DNA from: Rana temporaria | Taxonomy: Eukaryota > Chordata > Amphibia > Anura > Ranidae | Assembly: GCF_905171775.1 (NCBI RefSeq) | Contig: NC_053494.1 | Coordinates: 135,534,997-135,598,996, forward strand | DNA length: 64,000 nucleotides | Direction: 5' to 3' | Shown here: positions 30,905 through 43,042 of the stretch, piece after piece | How positions within the stretch are numbered: position 1 is the first letter of the stretch | Layout: each line of letters starts with the position of its first letter | Translations under genes and position numbers: made by a program | The notes under the pieces: generated by a model | The model's database searches: none | What the model was told of the DNA's origin: nothing | What the model saw: the letters and a program-made list of their open reading frames with translations, nothing else

Positions 30905-32875
30905 GAGCGTTTGATATATAAATTAGCACCTACCCTTCAAGATGGTAGACGGAGAGGGTAGTAGGTATGTAGGGGGAGAGGGGGGGAGAGAAAAGAAAAA
31001 AAAAAAAAGGGGGAGGGGGGAAGAGAAGAAAGGGTAGGTAGTATTTCCCGAAAATGAAGGTTAGCAGAGAATATCCGTATCCTAAGCGGAGTACGACAGG
31101 AACGGTACACTGGAGTGTCCGCCTAGAGGAAGAGAGTAAGAGGGAGAGAAGGAAAGAGAAAGAAGAGAAATGAAATAGAGAAGAGAAAAAAGGGAGAATA
31201 ACCCCTAGTGAGGGGTGTAGAAAGGAACAAACCGGAGGTAGTCAAAGACCTGCTGGGCTACCTATAATAAGTACCGGGTATCTCTAAGAAGAGAAAAATC
31301 CTGATCCTATACCGGAAGGAACAAGAGGGATCCAGTCCCACCTGAGGTGAGGAAGTGAACCTGTACCCGAGCCGTCCGAACCGTCCCACCGTCCGGACCA
31401 CTCAGACCCATGAAAAGTTGCGCCTGAACCACGAAACCCTCTTGCTAATGTCACGATGGGAAGGTTGGGTCACGGGGACCCCCACCCCCAAGAGTGATGG
31501 GTTCCCCATAATACCCCCCCCCCCCGGAGTCCATGTGGCCCGCTAAACTCATCCTAACAGGAATGTTTGGGCTTACTTCTTTCTATTATTCAAAAGGCTG
31601 GAAAACCCATTGTAAATCAATATACGTTACTTGACATTTGAGTGCGTGTTGACCTAACCCCTGAGAGGGCGATCACTGCATGGAGCTCCCGAACGCAGGA
31701 ACCGGTTCTAAAATGCTACCCCTTGAGAAAGTCTAACCAGTTTCTAGGACATACATAAAGTGAACAGCACACAGAACATTAATGAATTATAAACCAATTG
31801 TATAACATAACGTTGACAGCAACTTCATTTCGTATTAGTTTCCATAATTCGTCCCCATATAGGTGTTGCCACAGATATGGATCCTTATCAAAATGATCAC
31901 ATCTAGGTGGTCCCAGAGGACCCTGTATGACTATACAATCTGTAAACTTGTATTTATCTCGCGGAGACCCCCACCGAGATCCCCCAACCCCGCCTAGGCG
32001 GAGTTCGAGAGGTCCCAGCGGGCGACCCCTTCAGCAACAACACATACAAAGGTTTCGAGTACAGTATCCACAGACTGAACCCTTCAGCCTCCTCCCCTAT
32101 CTCCCACATATCATATGAATAAACATGAAGGCCTTATTAGCCTAGCAGGACACGGTCACTACACAGAGGGGGAGGGGGAAGAAGGGAGGGAAAGAAGGGG
32201 GGGGGGGGGAGGGGGGGGAGGAAAGGATATAGGGAGGGCAAGGGGGAGAGTATCAGGGAGACATAAAGGGAGGGGGAACAAGGGGAGGGCCAGGGGAGAG
32301 GAAACCAGAGAACTCCCATATAGGCTATGAAATACTGTAGTATGGCAGCAATGTACAATCATGTACCCGAGCAGGCCCCTGGGCCAATGAGAAAGGTGCG
32401 TGGTGGTTATCCAGGTGTAGAAAGAGTTTTTTCATGGTGACATTCTGGCAATGCTGAAGAAGAAAAAAAAAAACAGCCACATAACATGCTGTCTGGAAGT
32501 TACCGTCTCAAGCACCCAAATAGCATCATATTGCAGTAAGAGGGGGCCAAAAGTATGGAAGGTGGAAGCTTACCTCCCTGGTATTGGGTTCCACTGTACA
32601 AAGGGAAGGGGGAAAGTCATTGTCGGCCACCAATCCGTGCCCCAGAGCTCGGGGTAAGTCCATCACTCATTCCCCAAAAGGTCCGCCTGCTAGCCTAGAC
32701 GGCGGTCCAGGCCATACTATCAGGATAAAAGAATCAAGAGTAAACTGGAGCACAACAGGAATTAGAGCTGGGGTGACCGTGTGTTCAGGTGAAGTAGCAA
32801 GGTCCTAGTGTGCACAGGGGGGGGGGGAACATAGCAGGAAGAGGAAATCAACTTACTACAGTCCGCATAACGCTC
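30905..32875 (-). other. Inter-ORF spacer of the interrupted L1
   Basis: About 2 kb separates ORF1 from ORF2. It includes strongly biased runs, plus-strand purine-rich near 30960-31040 and 31125-31200, and G-rich near 32165-32225. I see no coding continuity with either ORF and no TSD marking a separate insertion. ORFs 32137-32362 (minus) over the G/A tract are compositional. Confidence 0.6.
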
Positions 32876-33938
32876 CTAGTTGTCCGTTCGTCGCCGCACT
32901 GAAGATGGCGACGCCCGGGGGCTCTCTTCAGTCTCCATGTCACCTCGGACTCTAGGTGGAGAAGCATCAGAAGATCTGCGTCGTCTTTGCCTGTTTCTCT
33001 GTGATCTCGGGGTGTCATCCATCCTGGTGGGAATCCAGGGTTCGGGTTGGAGAAACGTACTGTACCAGTCAGGAACGTTGGCTACAGGGATGCCTAATGT
33101 CTCGCAAAACTGCTGTATGTCCGCGGGCGTTCTCAGTGATGCTGTTCTATTACCAGCTGTGGCTTGAAGGCAGGTCTCTCCTGTGTTGTAATGTAATGGC
33201 TGACAAGTCCTGGTATAGCTGTATGCGAGCTCCTTCATACTCTAAGTTAGCCTGGTTGCGTGCTAGGCGCAATATGTCTTCCTTTTGAACAAAGTTCACC
33301 AGGCAGCATACTACATCCCTGGGTGGGTCTGTGTCTCTGCCCTTGGGCCTAAGCGCCCTGTGACACCTCTCCATTTCCACTGGGGCATCAGGTGGTCTTC
33401 CCAGCAAAGTATTGAAGATGGCCCAAACTGCTTGTTGAACTTGTTGGGGTCCCTCTACCGATTCCGGGATCCCCCGGACACGCAGGTTCCGCCTGCGACC
33501 CCTGTTGTCTAGGTCCTCAAGGTGTCTATGCATGTCCATGAGGTGCTGAGCATGGGAGTTGGAGGCCCTCTGCACTTGTTGTATGGCTGCGCCATGTGTT
33601 ATGGCGGCTGACTCCACATGCTCTACCCGTGTTGCGATCGATCTGATCTCCCCCTTCAGGTCAGCGACCGCTGCCAGCATGGCATTTTTAATGTCCAGGG
33701 CCACCTGTTGTAAGTCTGCCATACATAAAGGGCGCGGCGTGTGTGGGGGGGCCATACCTTGTGTCAAGCCCGAGGCGGCGGTAGAGGAGGACGGGGTTAG
33801 CTCCAAACTCAAGTCCGCGGCTTGAGATGCGGCCTGTGCGTCCGGCGGAATCGTGCGGAACATCGCCGGGATAGTTTTGCTGAGCTGCGTGGAGGGATCC
33901 ATCTGCGAGCGGGATGTTGTCTGGTTCCTACCTGCCAT
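32876..33938 (-). pseudogene. L1 ORF1 protein (RNA-binding), frameshifted
   Basis: L1 ORF1p is a trimeric RNA-binding chaperone that packages L1 RNA. From Met at 33938 the product shows a low-complexity N-terminus, a likely coiled coil (about residues 75-145), an RRM-like segment starting RRRNLRVRGIPES, and the start of the C-terminal domain (ERCHRAL...). A frameshift between about 33150 and 33238 moves the remainder (RTPADIQQFCETLGIP, then WIPTR and an Arg/Ser-rich tail) into another frame ending at 32876. Total about 350 residues, usual for L1 ORF1. It begins about 110 bp from the 5' end of the element. Confidence 0.85.
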
Positions 33939-34064
33939 CGTGGCAGCTAAGAACCAAGGGAATCAGCTAATTGTAGGCAATTCTGAGGGTCCGGACAGCG
34001 GAGCTCTCCCACTAAGCTGCCATCTCGCTCCGGTGCCAGGCCACGCCCCGGCTCCTACTATTTT

Positions 34065-34730
34065 AATTAGAAGGGCTTTTGCAGCTGTAGTGTATGCCAA
34101 CTACAAGTTCTTATATCTGGATGTTGGGAAGAATGGCCGCAACTCTGATGGAGGAGTGATTATGCTGAGTTCTGACAGAGTTCTACAAGCGGCTCCAGAA
34201 TGGCACCTTAAACTTGCCACCTGCTGAGGAGAATGTTGAGGGCCTCAATTTAGTTTTTGTGGCAGATGAGGACTTTGCTCTGGGGGAACATCTGATGAAG
34301 CCGTTTCCTATGAGGAACCTCACCCCAGAGCAGAGACTCTTCAATTACAGGCTCTCTTGAGCCAGAAGGGTTGTCGAAAATGCCTTTGGCATCCTATCGA
34401 GTTGTTTCAGGCTGTTTTTGACTCCAATTAATCTGGCACTCTACAAGATAAACCATGTGGTCCTGTGCTGCTGTAGTCTACATAATTGTTTAAGAAGGAA
34501 TACTACCAGCTACCTAGCCTCACTGCCAAGTGACGTGGAGCCTGCAGTGGAAGACCCAGCTGAAGAGGCTGCAGCTCGTCTGTCTGTGGGCGTGCTGATG
34601 GCTATTGAAAATGCCTGTGCTGGATTGTCCTCACAAATTGCCCACGATTCACGTAATAAATACCTGAAATATTTTGTGGGTAGAGGGGCAGTGGCTTGGC
34701 AGCAAGTTGTAGCTGATCATTTATAATTTG
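34065..34730 (+). mobile_element. Right part of the split PIF/Harbinger transposon
   Basis: Continues the transposase exon directly after the second L1 TSD copy. Carries the second Asp and the catalytic Glu blocks and ends in an Ala/Glu-rich C-terminus with stop near 34725. No inverted terminus matching 21753 was found before the next element at 34933. Confidence 0.75.
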
Positions 34731-34932
34731 TTATGTAGCTCATAAACTCCTATTTCATTTGTTCATTCAACACCACAGTAAGCCAAGCCTCTTACCCTTA
34801 CAACTGGACCACTAGAATATAGGTGGTTAAAAATGCTTAAATATCAATCCACCACGGACTGCTCAGGCATGAATCTAGGTATCACTCCTCATGTTAAATA
34901 GTGTAAAAACAAAACCACTTCATGGTGTAGTA

Positions 34933-35845
34933 CCGTATATACTTCAGTATAAGCCAAGTTTTTCAGGCTTTTTTTTTAAGCTGAAAATGCCCCCCCCTTG
35001 GCTTATACTCGAGTGAGTGTCCCCACTAACTGTTCTCTGGTGTCTCTGGGGGCCGCTCCGGTGTTTGTGGGTGTTCTCCTGTCTCCCCGGGGGCCCGCAC
35101 CAGTGTGTGCGGGTGTTCTCCGGGGCCGCTTTGTTCTGTTACTGCGCCTCATATTCTGTACACCGTGACAATCCGCCTCTACAGGTCTAACAGCGCCCTG
35201 CATTGTTTAGGAGTCTCCGCCATTTTGTTGTAGCCGTGACTCAAACCTGGCAGTTTCTGTGGCTGTGAAGTACCTTGGCGCAGGCGCGGAATGGCCAGAT
35301 CATCAGAGCGGCTCTCAGGTATGACAACAATGTTGTCAATAAACCAAAATACCGGTAATTTATAAGAGAATCTGGCGGAGCAGATTTATTATCTCTGTAT
35401 TCACAATGATATGCCTATGCTTTATCATGAATTACAGTACATTATTTTCTTTAGATAAAAGGAATGCTTACCATAAATAACATTAGGCAGTTTAAATACG
35501 CACACAAGAAAAGTGACCCTTCATTGGTGTAAGTGGGAGGAATAGTATCCCATGGTTGTTGTCAGTGATTTTTGGTGCCAGTGGAAAGAAAAGTTACCTA
35601 TCATTAGTGTCAGTGAAAGGAATAGTGTCCAATCATTGGTGACAGTGGGAGGATTAGTGATCCATCATTGATGTCTAAATAATGGCAAAGAAAGGAGAAA
35701 AGTTTTTTTGAAATTTATCATACCAGTAGCTGCTGCATTTCCCACCTTAGGCTTATACTCGAGTCAATAAGTGTATCAATTTGTATGTGGTAAAATTAGG
35801 TGTCTCAGCTTATATTCCGGTCGGCTTATACTCGAGTATATACGG
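34933..35845. mobile_element. TIR element with TA target duplication
   Basis: Ends are 'ccgtatatacttcagtataagcc' shortened at the left and 'ggcttatactcgagtatatacgg' at the right, bracketed by TA at 34931-34932 and 35846-35847. The terminal motif 'cttatactcgagt' recurs inside, near 35001 and 35751. A TA duplication suggests Tc1/mariner-type mobilisation, but no transposase remains. The interior holds diverged 'cattggtgtaagtgggaggaatag' units (about 35520-35660). Confidence 0.6.
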
Positions 35846-35847
35846 TA

Positions 35848-38800
35848 TATCAAAACTGTTTGAATTTAATAAAACCACATCTATCCACTCACGCAGTAGT
35901 AGATATAAACAGACATGTCATATGAAAAAGTTCCTGATGGTTTCAAACTGACAAGATGGCCATGATCCTCACGCACAGTGACACCCCGTGTCCAAAAACT
36001 CCACCCTACGTGGCAATTCGTTGTATCCAACATTATTTAGTTGTACAGAGTACAAAGAGCACAGGATGAGATAAGGCACATGTTATCAACAGTTCAGTGG
36101 GCTCAAGGTGGATCAATGCAACAAAATTACTGCATTTTCAAATTCACAGTCAAAGGGCAGTTTAGAAAATGAAGATACTTGCAACTTTAGGAATTAAGCC
36201 AGCAAGGGACCCAGGTACAGAAGATGATTGTTAGGATATTTTAGAAGAGCCATTCAGTAAAAAAAAGTTTTGCCCCTTTAAAAGCTTTGAAATTATTTAT
36301 CATATTTGCATACACTATATCTTTGAGACAGTGAACTCACTGAATAAGACAAAAGCAAAGCACCTAGGTGAAAATGACACTTTGAGATTTAATTGGAAAT
36401 AATGCTTTCCTATCTGTTTAAATGCCTCATTTTATACAATAAGTATGAGTGTTAAAATGTGCTGAGGAATCATAATTTTTTAAACTCTGTATGACTTAAA
36501 CCATTTGTTTTCCAGTTTATCAGTGTCAGGTATCTGAAATGATTGAGTGTTGACCTTGTCTAAACTTGGACTAGACTTGACAGAACTTTGTTATAATGAT
36601 CCATACGGGTAAAAAGTTAATTGATTTCTACTCTGCCTCCAGGTTGCCAAAAAGAAATTTGATCTGAACAATGTAAAACATTTGTTCACTTTTTGTTAAA
36701 TTATTAATGTATTATCAATATTTGCTTTAGTGTAAATAGTTGAGTTGCCAGCATTCAGCTGAAATATAATGCAAATTGATGCAATTTGAATACTGAGTTA
36801 TTTTCATGTGCATTGTTTCCTAAACACCTTTAAAGTTCAGTAATTGAATGCAGCACATTAGTAGAAGAAGACTTTATATTCTAAAATGCAAAACTAAACA
36901 TTGTACAGAACCTCAAACTCTGACGCTATGATGTCTTATTTGTGGCTCTTAAACCTATAGTGATAAATGGCATAGCGTAGCGCTGGAGCCCTCAGCTGGA
37001 TTGGAATCGATCCCCCCTTCACCTACTCTCTTTACCCCCTTCTCTTTTGCTTTATTTTCCTTTTTGTCAAAGTATCTCCAACCCTGCCCCTTCTCTCTTT
37101 TGGACTGTTTTATTGTTTTGTTGGTTTTGGATTACACTGGTTTGCACAAACCACAATCTTCCAGAAATCAAAGTTTTCAATATAGTTTGAATATTGGTAG
37201 CTATGGTGTAGTAATGTGTTTGAATAACTCATTTGATGTCTTCTTATGAGGTCCAAATGCATTTGTTGCTGGTGGCTACTTTTCACTCTGTATGTGCTTA
37301 CCATGTGTATCCCATGAATTATTTAAAAACCCAACAAAAACAACAACAACATTTTACTAAACATCAGTGCAGCATTTCTGAGGTTCATAGGAAATAGGTA
37401 AAGGTCTCTGTGTAGTACCTGTAAAGGAGCAGTCTTTAGGCCAAACACTTCTGCTAGTGTTGGGGCACAGTTGTACTGTTGGTGCATATGAGTACAGTCC
37501 CAGTCAACCCACATGCAGCAAATAAGGCTACTAGGAGTCTGTATTGTTAGTTTCTAAAAAGCTCAGTCTCTCTAGCAGCAGTCAATAAATCCCTGCAGCA
37601 ACAAGTCACCAGTCTAAGCAATATTGCAGCTCGCCATTTGGTCACACACAGTGATTAAACCACTCTCTACTCTGCACCTAGGTAACTCTTGCCACCAGCA
37701 CTCCAAAACGTAGAACTCCAGATCACGTTTAGGCCGCTGGACATACTGGACAGCAATGTGCAAGCTTTGGTCTCCCTCACGGCAAAAAGAAAGCTATTCA
37801 ATCTGCAACCTGAGGAATACATTTATATAAATCAATATTTTTTTCTCCAACTATCACTGTCTCCCTCTGGGAACTGTAGTCCAATGGTCAATAAAAGTCC
37901 ATAGCATGGCTCCCTTCCTGAACATCAGTTTCCATTGTGGCCAGCATAGAGGTCTCTTGCATTCTTTTGGCTTATCTGCTGGCTGGAGGCAATTTTGTAA
38001 AGCATGAATAGTTTAGAGAGAGTATAGAGAGAAGCTGCTGTCCATTGTCTCTCTTACTCTCATTCGTAGCCAAGCACCTGGCTACATATGCACACTGATC
38101 TTAATCTATCACAGTTGTGAATTATACCAAATTACAGGAGCATGGAGAAGATTATTTTATGAAATCCTGGATGAAAAACTGCAACTGTTGTACAACAAAC
38201 AAAAAGAATTGAAATGGAATTTTAAATTTTAATAACTTTAAATGACGAAATTGCTTAAAGAGGATTACACGTGTTATTTCAATAATGTAAAAACTTGGGT
38301 TACACTATAAGGCAATTGTGAGTTAATACATTTAATTAGCTTTCAGTTAACTGTAGTAAATTGATTTACTCAAAGTCAAATTGTATTACCGGTATGTAAG
38401 ATTAGCTTGTTTCATTCAGAGAGTATCCTCCAATTTTGCATTATGAACACGTATGTTGCAGCTCCACCAAAATTATGTTTGTTTTGCATGATGTGAGGCT
38501 GGGCAAGATCAGTTACCTTTTTAATATAGTCTCTATGCAGAATTGATCGAATCATGAGAATTAATGCTTCATCACTTTTTGATATTCCTGAACATTTACA
38601 TGCAGATTGATTAGTTTGGTTCAAAGCAGAATCATACAAATTAGAAAACAATGTAATCAGATGTCTGCATTGTATGGCCAAAAATGCATGCTTATGTAGA
38701 ACTACCCCCACAGGAGCCGCTGGTGAATAAGGAATCCCCCATCCTGCACACAACATTTTCAAAATACTCTTCGGTCAAGAAATAGTCCTTGCAGCTTTGT

Positions 38801-39841
38801 GTTTTTTGTTTTATTAGGGGTATTTACCTTGGATGGGGTTAAGGGTATAATGGGATGCCCACTTGACTTTAGCAGAACTCTTCAGGACAACTTCTTCTGT
38901 ACAGTCTATTTACACACTCATCAGCTCCTCCAGCATTCACAGGACCAGCAGGCACACTGTTAGGTGATCTGACAATAGGGCTCAGTTATAATTTAGCAAA
39001 TGTCCTTTACAGGCATGGACCACTGGCCCATTGGTTGTGTAGCAAAGTCCTAGTGCCCAGCTGTCCTTTTGTGGCTACTGATCCTGGCACAACCTATTTA
39101 GGCACTGCCAGCCCACCTGGCTGAAGCTGCTCCTTTCTCTAGCTCTCCTGTCTAAGCTTCCTCAGTCCTCCCAGACTGACTTTGCATCCATCTCAGACTG
39201 CTCTCACCCAGGCCTCTCAGGCTACCTCTCAGTCCTCCTAGACTGTAACACTCCCCAGACACCTAGCTGTCTTCTCCTTGGAGATCTGCTGGATGTGCTC
39301 ACTGGCTCATGCTGTTCTAACACCTTCTCCCGTGCCACTGGACAGGATTCCTCCTTGGGTTTTCAGAGGATCCTTCCAAAACCAACTGAGCTCCCAGACA
39401 TGAGGTCACCCCCCTAGACTAGGGGGTTACCCTCAAGGGCCCACCCAGCTGAGCTGACCCTTAGTATTTGAGGGAGCCAGCCCCCTGTCAACCCGTCTGT
39501 TTGAGGTTTGGTCAGGGCCCTCATAAATACTCCAGGCAGCACCTCCTAACCTCCCTCTCATTCTTCTAGATGTTTCCAGTAAGTTTCAGAAGTAGGAGGT
39601 ACCAGAGATGCTGCCTGCAGAGTCATACCAGCCTCCCTCGATCACTCACCCGACATTTTACCTACACTAAAAAAACTGATATTACGTACTTTAGCACACT
39701 AGAGGGTGCTAAACGTATGCTTCGGAAAAAAAAATAGCAATTTTGCAGATACACCACATTGCCTGGTAATAACATTGATGCCCCAGATGGGGAGACTTTT
39801 CAGAGTCCTATCGATTGCATGTTTTTCTGGTAAAGTTGACC
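35848..39841. other. Unassigned intergenic sequence, 4 kb
   Basis: AT-rich at first, then more mixed from about 37000. I saw no TSD-bounded element. The 116-codon minus ORF at 38412-38762 has no recognised domain. 39000-39640 is CT-rich and resembles LTR-like DNA only in composition. Confidence 0.35.
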
Positions 39842-40569
39842 GGCCCGGATTAAGAAAGGAGTTACGTTGGCGTATCTCCAGATACGCCGTCGTAACTCTG
39901 AATGCGGGCCGTCGCATCTCGGCGCCTGATTCATAGAATCAGATACGCCTCAATGTTGCCTAGATACGAGCGGCGCAAGTCTCCTACGCCGTCGTATATT
40001 AGGGTGCAATATTTACGCTGACCGTTAGGGGCGCTTCCATAGACTTCCTCGTCGAATATGCAAATTAGGTAGATACGCCGATTCAGAAACGTACGTCCGC
40101 CCGGGGCATCTTTTTACGTCGTTTACGTAAGGCTTTTTCCGGCGTAAAGTTACCCCTGCTATATGTTAAGTATGGACGTCGGGCCAGCGTCGAATTTTGC
40201 GTAGTTTACGTCGTTTGCGTAAGTCGTTCGCGAATAGGGCTTTGCGTAAGTTACGTTCACGTCGAAAGCATTGACTATTTGCGGCGTAATTAGGAGCATG
40301 CACACTGGGATACGTTCACGGACGGCGCATGCGCCGTTCGTTAGAAACTTCATTTACGTGGGGTCACACTTAATTTGCATAAAACACGCCCACATCTTCC
40401 ATATTTGAATTAGGCGGGCTTACGCCGGCCCTTATACGATACGCCGCTGTAACTTCGGGCGCATAATTTTTCTGAATACCATACTCGCCTCTCAAAGTTA
40501 CGGCGGCGTAGCGTATAGGAGATACGCTACGCCCGCTTAAAGATACACAATTGTATCTGAATCCGGGCC
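39842..40569. mobile_element. 'GGCCCGGATT' MITE
   Basis: Ends 'ggcccggatt' (39842-39851) and 'aatccgggcc' (40560-40569) are inverted. The interior is CpG-rich with repeated 'acgtcgtttacg' and 'gatacgcc' motifs. Related copies: 43759-44165, 55721-56738 and the outer part of 57571-60030. TSD unclear. Confidence 0.65.
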
Positions 40570-41034
40570 ACTGTCTTTAGGGAATTTTTTGTAAACAAAA
40601 TTGTCTAGAAGGCCTGTGATACAACTTTATCAGTTCCCTAGTGGATTAAACATTGGAGAGGGGGGAACTACATCCAGCGTATTAGTCAGAGAGAGTCCTT
40701 TTGGATTTATAAGACCAGGGTTCTCAAACCAGAGGGTCTTAATGTTGACTTTGACCTCAATTGTTTTATTTCTAATAAGTGAGAATATTCTGTGTATAGC
40801 TGCCCTTGAGTTAGAGAGGTGTAATGGGAGATTTTCTTTCTCTCTTTTTATACCGCCTTTTTATAATCTTTTTTTATCAGGTAAAAATCTTTATGACGTT
40901 TCAACGTTATTTTTATCTAAATAATGTGTTTTTTAAATATTTTTCATTTTTTTTTTTTTTCATTTTTTTAAGCATTTTTCATATTAGTCTACGACATTTG
41001 GTCATTAATTGCCCTTGTCTATGTTCTATCTCTG

Positions 41035-41038
<4 letters not shown>

Positions 41039-41074
<36 letters not shown>
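41039..41074. repeat. (TA)n microsatellite
   Basis: Simple alternating TA run of about 36 bp. Confidence 0.9.
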
Positions 41075-41078
<4 letters not shown>

Positions 41079-41426
41079 TTATTATGTCCAATTAAAGTTA
41101 TTTTTGCATTATATGTTAGCAGAGTTCTTAGGGTGCCACAGAGCGACGTATATATTATATTATTTCTATTCAAACCTTTTTTCCTTTTGTTTATGACAAT
41201 ATATGCGCTATTATTATTTGGTATTATCCTTTTTGGCCACAAGATGGCGATAGCGCTAAGTCGTCGTTTTTTTTTGTCATTTTGGTTGAGAACAATAAAG
41301 CTTTCCATTCATAACGTGTGACGCGGGACGTGCCGCGCCGCTTGATCACGTCGATTTGGAGATTGGTCGCTGTAACGACGGCAGTGTATTTAACATCTAA
41401 TTCACGACGTTGATAGCTCCGCCCTG

Positions 41427-41453
41427 CTGAAGAAGTGTTTTCACGCAACGCGT
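41427..41453 (+). other. Degenerate hammerhead-like core
   Basis: 'ctgaaga' is followed by a short hairpin 'gtgttttcac' and 'gcaacgcg'. This resembles the CUGANGA/stem II/GAAAC core of hammerhead ribozymes found in Penelope-like elements, but the GAAAC is altered to GCAAC. No Penelope reverse transcriptase is nearby. Confidence 0.3.
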
Positions 41454-42507
41454 CCGGGGGTCAGGAGCTTAACACACATCGCTTGGTGCTGCATCCTTTG
41501 AACTCTGTGAAGTCCTGTATTGATTGTACGCTTGTTTTTATCGGCTAAAATATGAGTAGCCCGCACACTTTTTCATTGAATTAAAGAGATTGAATCCAGC
41601 GGAGGCTCTTAGTTTGTCATTCTTTTCCCTGCATGTTCCTGTCCATATACTGTGGCTGTGGCTGTTTGCATAAGGATTGGAGACATCCCCTGCTTCTTGG
41701 TTCATTTAGGCTTATGCGACCATCTGGTAACACAGTGGTCTTGTGCTAAGGTGAGAGTACCCATCTGCACTGGTGGAGGGACACGTTTGAGATTTTGGTG
41801 TCTTATTTCTCACATGGTGAAGATTCCTACAGGATTTGATCGTTGGATCTTTTCTTTATTTTGGGACTAACTTTAACCCTGTCTTCACTTTAATGTTATT
41901 GGTTTGCGCTGCACTGTTTTTTCTATATTTTATACTGTTTTTTGGATTTTGTGAATGTCCGTTCTGGTGGATAACTAGCATTCCAGTGAATTTATAACTG
42001 TTAAGTTTTTTTCACATTATTATTATTTGATATTTAGATATTTCTATATATCTCTTATTCAATATTTTCACTTTTTGGGGGTTTTCTTTACCCCCTTTTT
42101 TTGCACTAGTTTTGATCATATATACACAATTTTTGCGCTGATTGCACTCCTTGTCTATTACCCTAGTGGATTTGCCATATAATTTATTTGGTAATATACA
42201 TTGGCTGCTGCAACACAGCCATGGTTGTCACAGTTTTACCTTTGCACAAGGTGATTATACTCCTAGTGATATTTTAATAAAATTAATTCACAGCAAAATT
42301 GGTTAGAAAGCCTGTGACACCAGTGTTATGGCTTTACAAGTTCCCTAGTGGATTCTCCATAGATTTTTTTAGGAATGTTTTTAGAGGGAGGAAACAACTC
42401 TTGCAACACAGCTATGGTTGTCACATTTCTGCTTTGGCTCAAGGTGATCATACTACTAGTGATCTTTTCATGATATAATTAATTCACAGCAAGCAACATA
42501 AAAACTG

Positions 42508-42552
42508 CCAATGCATTTTGGGGCTTCATACAAACTCTGTCTTCATCAGGCC
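42508..42552 (-). other. Hammerhead-like core, CpG-decayed
   Basis: The minus strand reads CCTGATGAAG, a spacer 'acagagtttgta', then '..CCCCAAAATGCATTGG'. Restoring CpG decay only conceptually, the latter resembles the GAAACGC block that closes a hammerhead core. The core is no longer intact. Confidence 0.35.
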
Positions 42553-43004
42553 TCACATTAAAATTATGGGACTTTGGAGAAGGATGTAGTAACCAGTGAT
42601 AATTTGGGGTCATAGAAGACCTCAAACCTGTGTGGCAGAAAGGGGGTTTATCTGACCTTAGAAACATGTTGGATATTTTGTATGGTTTTTGCCATGAAGC
42701 AATTTTATTATTAAAATGTTTTGGGCTCTTGAACATTTGCTTAGACTTGTAGGAAGTAAGAGTTAGTGGGACTTTAAATGAGGTACTGGCATGTCAGGTA
42801 AGAATAATAGCATAGAAATTAAGTTACAGTACATGATTAATTTATTACAATCTAGAATTCATATCAGATATTTTGTATAAAATAGATAGGTAGTCACAAG
42901 ACAATACAGATAGGAAATAGACATGGTATATGTACATGATAAAATTAAATTGATTAAAGAACATATATAATAGAAACAAGTAACTGTTGGCATCTAGTGG
43001 CACT

Positions 43005-43042
43005 CAACACGTTTTCTGGCATTACAGTCATTCATCAGGAGT
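43005..43042 (-). other. Hammerhead-like core
   Basis: The minus strand reads CTCCTGATGAATGAC, a loop, then ATGCCAGAAAACGTGTTG. CUGAUGA and GAAA are present and separated by a possible stem II with one mismatch (TGAC/GCCA). The remaining stems were not established. Confidence 0.35.

Larger units (their letters stand above)
23013..34049 (-). mobile_element. Full-length L1-clade LINE, interrupted by an LTR element
   Basis: A 15-bp duplication, ggctcctactatttt, lies at 22998-23012 and 34050-34064, within the Harbinger transposase. On the minus strand the element starts GGGGCGTGGC, carries ORF1 (33938-32876), a spacer of about 2 kb, ORF2 (30904-23686) and a 3' UTR with long purine/pyrimidine runs, and ends with AATAAAA and poly(A). 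Excluding the LTR insertion at 24318-27628 it is about 7.7 kb. Both ORFs carry frameshifts, so it is older than the L1 at 7687-12671. Confidence 0.9.
22036..34725 (+). pseudogene. HARBI1-like PIF/Harbinger transposase, split and frameshifted
   Basis: The intact protein would be a DDE transposase. The N-terminal exon (22036-22463) contains the stretch LLRELQENNPDDFR and shows an early frameshift/stop near 22119. A GTAAGT donor follows at 22464. The next coding block ends at the L1 junction and holds IDGKH with the first catalytic Asp at 22959-22961. After the L1 (23013-34049) it resumes with LDVGKNGRNSDGGV (second Asp, 34120-34122) and RRVVENAFGI (catalytic Glu, 34376-34378), followed by LHNCLRRN near the C-terminus. 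All three DDE residues remain, but frameshifts and the L1 make it non-functional. No companion Myb/SANT gene was seen. Confidence 0.85.
40585..42490 (+). repeat. Dispersed repeat cluster with about 185-bp tandem units
   Basis: 'ccctagtggatt' followed by 'acaca(a/g)c(c/t)atggttgtcaca' and 'caaggtgat(t/c)atact' recurs near 42160-42275 and 42345-42470, and the leader 'aaattg(g/t)...agaaggcctgtgataca' appears near 40600 and 42297. Between them lies unrelated DNA with a (TA)n run at 41039-41074 and a CpG-rich block at 41310-41460. This suggests a tandem array split by one or more insertions. Confidence 0.5.

Noticed and set aside
38412..38762. 116-codon minus ORF
   Set aside because: No recognised domain or neighbouring signal; could be chance in 4 kb of unassigned DNA.
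41427..43042. Functional self-cleaving hammerhead ribozymes
   Set aside because: At each site at least one core position is altered or stems are not established; kept only as motif remnants.
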